35,522 nt of DNA, from contig NZ_SMSJ01000054.1 in the NCBI RefSeq assembly GCF_004355005.1, forward strand, positions 1 through 35,522, written 5' to 3'. The position numbers were made by a program, and so were the translations under genes. The notes under the pieces were generated by a model. The model did no database searches. It was not told where the DNA came from and was given only the letters and a program-made list of their open reading frames with translations. The stretch comes from Dankookia rubra. Lineage in GTDB: Bacteria; Pseudomonadota; Alphaproteobacteria; Acetobacterales; Acetobacteraceae. Positions 34,961 to 35,522 of this stretch are shown here, in pieces (the first letter of the stretch is position 1; each line of letters begins with the position of its first letter).

Positions 34961-35313
34961 GCCGCGTTCCTCGCGGGCAGGTCGAGGAAGACCTCGGCCG
35001 CCGCCTGGGCCAGCAGGGTGACGCCGCGGCCGTCCTCGGTCGGGATCTCGAGACCGCCCTCGACCACCTCGACCGTGCCGGTGCCGTGCGGCAGGACGGC
35101 GAGGACCTGCGCCTTGTCCACCTTGTCCGGGTGCGGCACGCCGATGGTGACCTTCACCCGCATGCTGTCGACGTCGACGCCGAGCGCATGGGTAACGGTC
35201 AGCGAGTTGTGCCAGAGCGCGTCGCGCAGCGCCCGGACCGCCGCCTTGGTCGGCTCCCCCCCGCGGATATCGGTGCCCATCCCGATCTGCAGCACCATGC
35301 GCGCCTCGGCCAT
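34957..35313 (-). CDS. Lin0512 family protein (first of an overlapping pair)
   Basis: A 118-aa paralogue of the next gene: MVLQIGMGTDIRGGEPTKAA, VRALRDALWHNSLTVTHALG, VKVTIGVPHPDKVDKAQVLA, then EVVEGGLEIPTEDGRGVTLL. The ATG at 35313 has a strong GGGAGGGG 4 nt upstream. The two proteins share the GMGxDxxGGxxTKA and HxSLxxxxAL landmarks but differ in the C-terminal tail. Family function is unknown, so I assign none. Confidence 0.85.
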   Translation of the reverse strand: MAEARMVLQIGMGTDIRGGEPTKAAVRALRDALWHNSLTVTHALGVDVDSMRVKVTIGVPHPDKVDKAQVLAVLPHGTGTVEVVEGGLEIPTEDGRGVTLLAQAAAEVFLDLPARNAA

Positions 35314-35379
35314 GCGTCCCCTCCCGGCGTGTCGTGCGGCGGAGTGTCCCGCGCCGCCGCGCCGGCGTCCATGGCCAGG

Positions 35380-35522
35380 CTAGAGGGCGGCGCCGGCCCT
35401 GCGGTAGACCGCCAGCAGCCGCGCCACCCCGGCCTCCCGGCCGAAGCGCGCGGCGATCGTGGCGCGCGCCGCGGCGCCGACGGCCTCGCGCGCCGCGGCG
35501 TCCAGCGCCGCCCAGGCGGCCA
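35380..35522 (-). CDS. C-terminal end of a probable glycosyltransferase (partial)
   Basis: The minus-strand frame is open from the right edge to a TAG at 35382-35380 and encodes about 46 residues ending ATIAARFGREAGVARLLAVY then RRAGAAL. The pattern (ARxxIxxRFxxEAxxxRLLxxYRRA) is typical of the last helix of GT4/GT1-type glycosyltransferases. The rest of the gene lies outside the window. Alanine richness limits certainty. Confidence 0.5.
   Translation of the reverse strand, partial: AAWAALDAAAREAVGAAARATIAARFGREAGVARLLAVYRRAGAAL

Overview
The window is about 35.5 kb of very GC-rich DNA with dense genes, short gaps and many 4-nt stop/start overlaps. The gene content (phasin followed by clpS-clpA, a Tat-exported PhoX-type phosphatase, Lin0512-family proteins, several glycosyltransferases) suggests an alphaproteobacterium, most likely of the Acetobacteraceae (Roseomonas-like). 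That placement is inferred from gene content and codon style only. No rRNA, tRNA, CRISPR array or intact insertion sequence was seen.

Layout. (1) 1-8.5 kb is mostly housekeeping: a PLP-dependent D-threonine aldolase-like enzyme, a D,D-carboxypeptidase (minus strand), a phasin with candidate PhaR sites and a strong terminator, the ClpS adaptor and ClpA unfoldase, an AhpD-like protein, and a coupled NUDIX/phosphatase pair. (2) 8.6-12.2 kb holds a Tat-dependent PhoX-family phosphatase, a membrane-anchored GT2 glycosyltransferase and a decayed AI-2E-type permease relic. (3) 12.2-15.5 kb holds the most unusual unit: a 930-aa membrane sensor with histidine-kinase, receiver and PAS_5 regions, in which several catalytic positions are lost, followed 25 nt later by a 128-aa homologue of photoactive yellow protein (PYP) that keeps the chromophore cysteine. 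(4) 15.5-21.1 kb is a polysaccharide region: an O-antigen-ligase-like membrane protein overlapping a secreted GH123-like protein, and a divergent GT39-like transferase that is frameshifted near its 3' end. (5) 21.3-26.0 kb is a four-gene catabolic operon (epoxide hydrolase, MDR oxidoreductase, 2-keto-4-pentenoate hydratase family, GMC oxidoreductase). (6) 26.0-27.2 kb is a visibly AT-rich decayed stretch holding a broken matrixin-like metalloprotease with one VCBS/FG-GAP repeat. (7) 27.2-34.2 kb holds a glutathione S-transferase and a second polysaccharide cluster (sugar epimerase, Wzx-like flippase, GT4, two tandem paralogous GT2 enzymes). (8) The right end has arsC, two overlapping Lin0512-family genes and the C-terminus of a probable glycosyltransferase.

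How the parts fit. The GT2/GT4/GT39 enzymes, flippase, ligase and epimerase together look like assembly of surface polysaccharide or lipid-linked glycan, split over three loci. The PYP-like protein and the degenerate sensor probably act together as a blue-light or other signal input. The output is not encoded nearby, and whether the PYP carries p-coumarate depends on genes outside this window.
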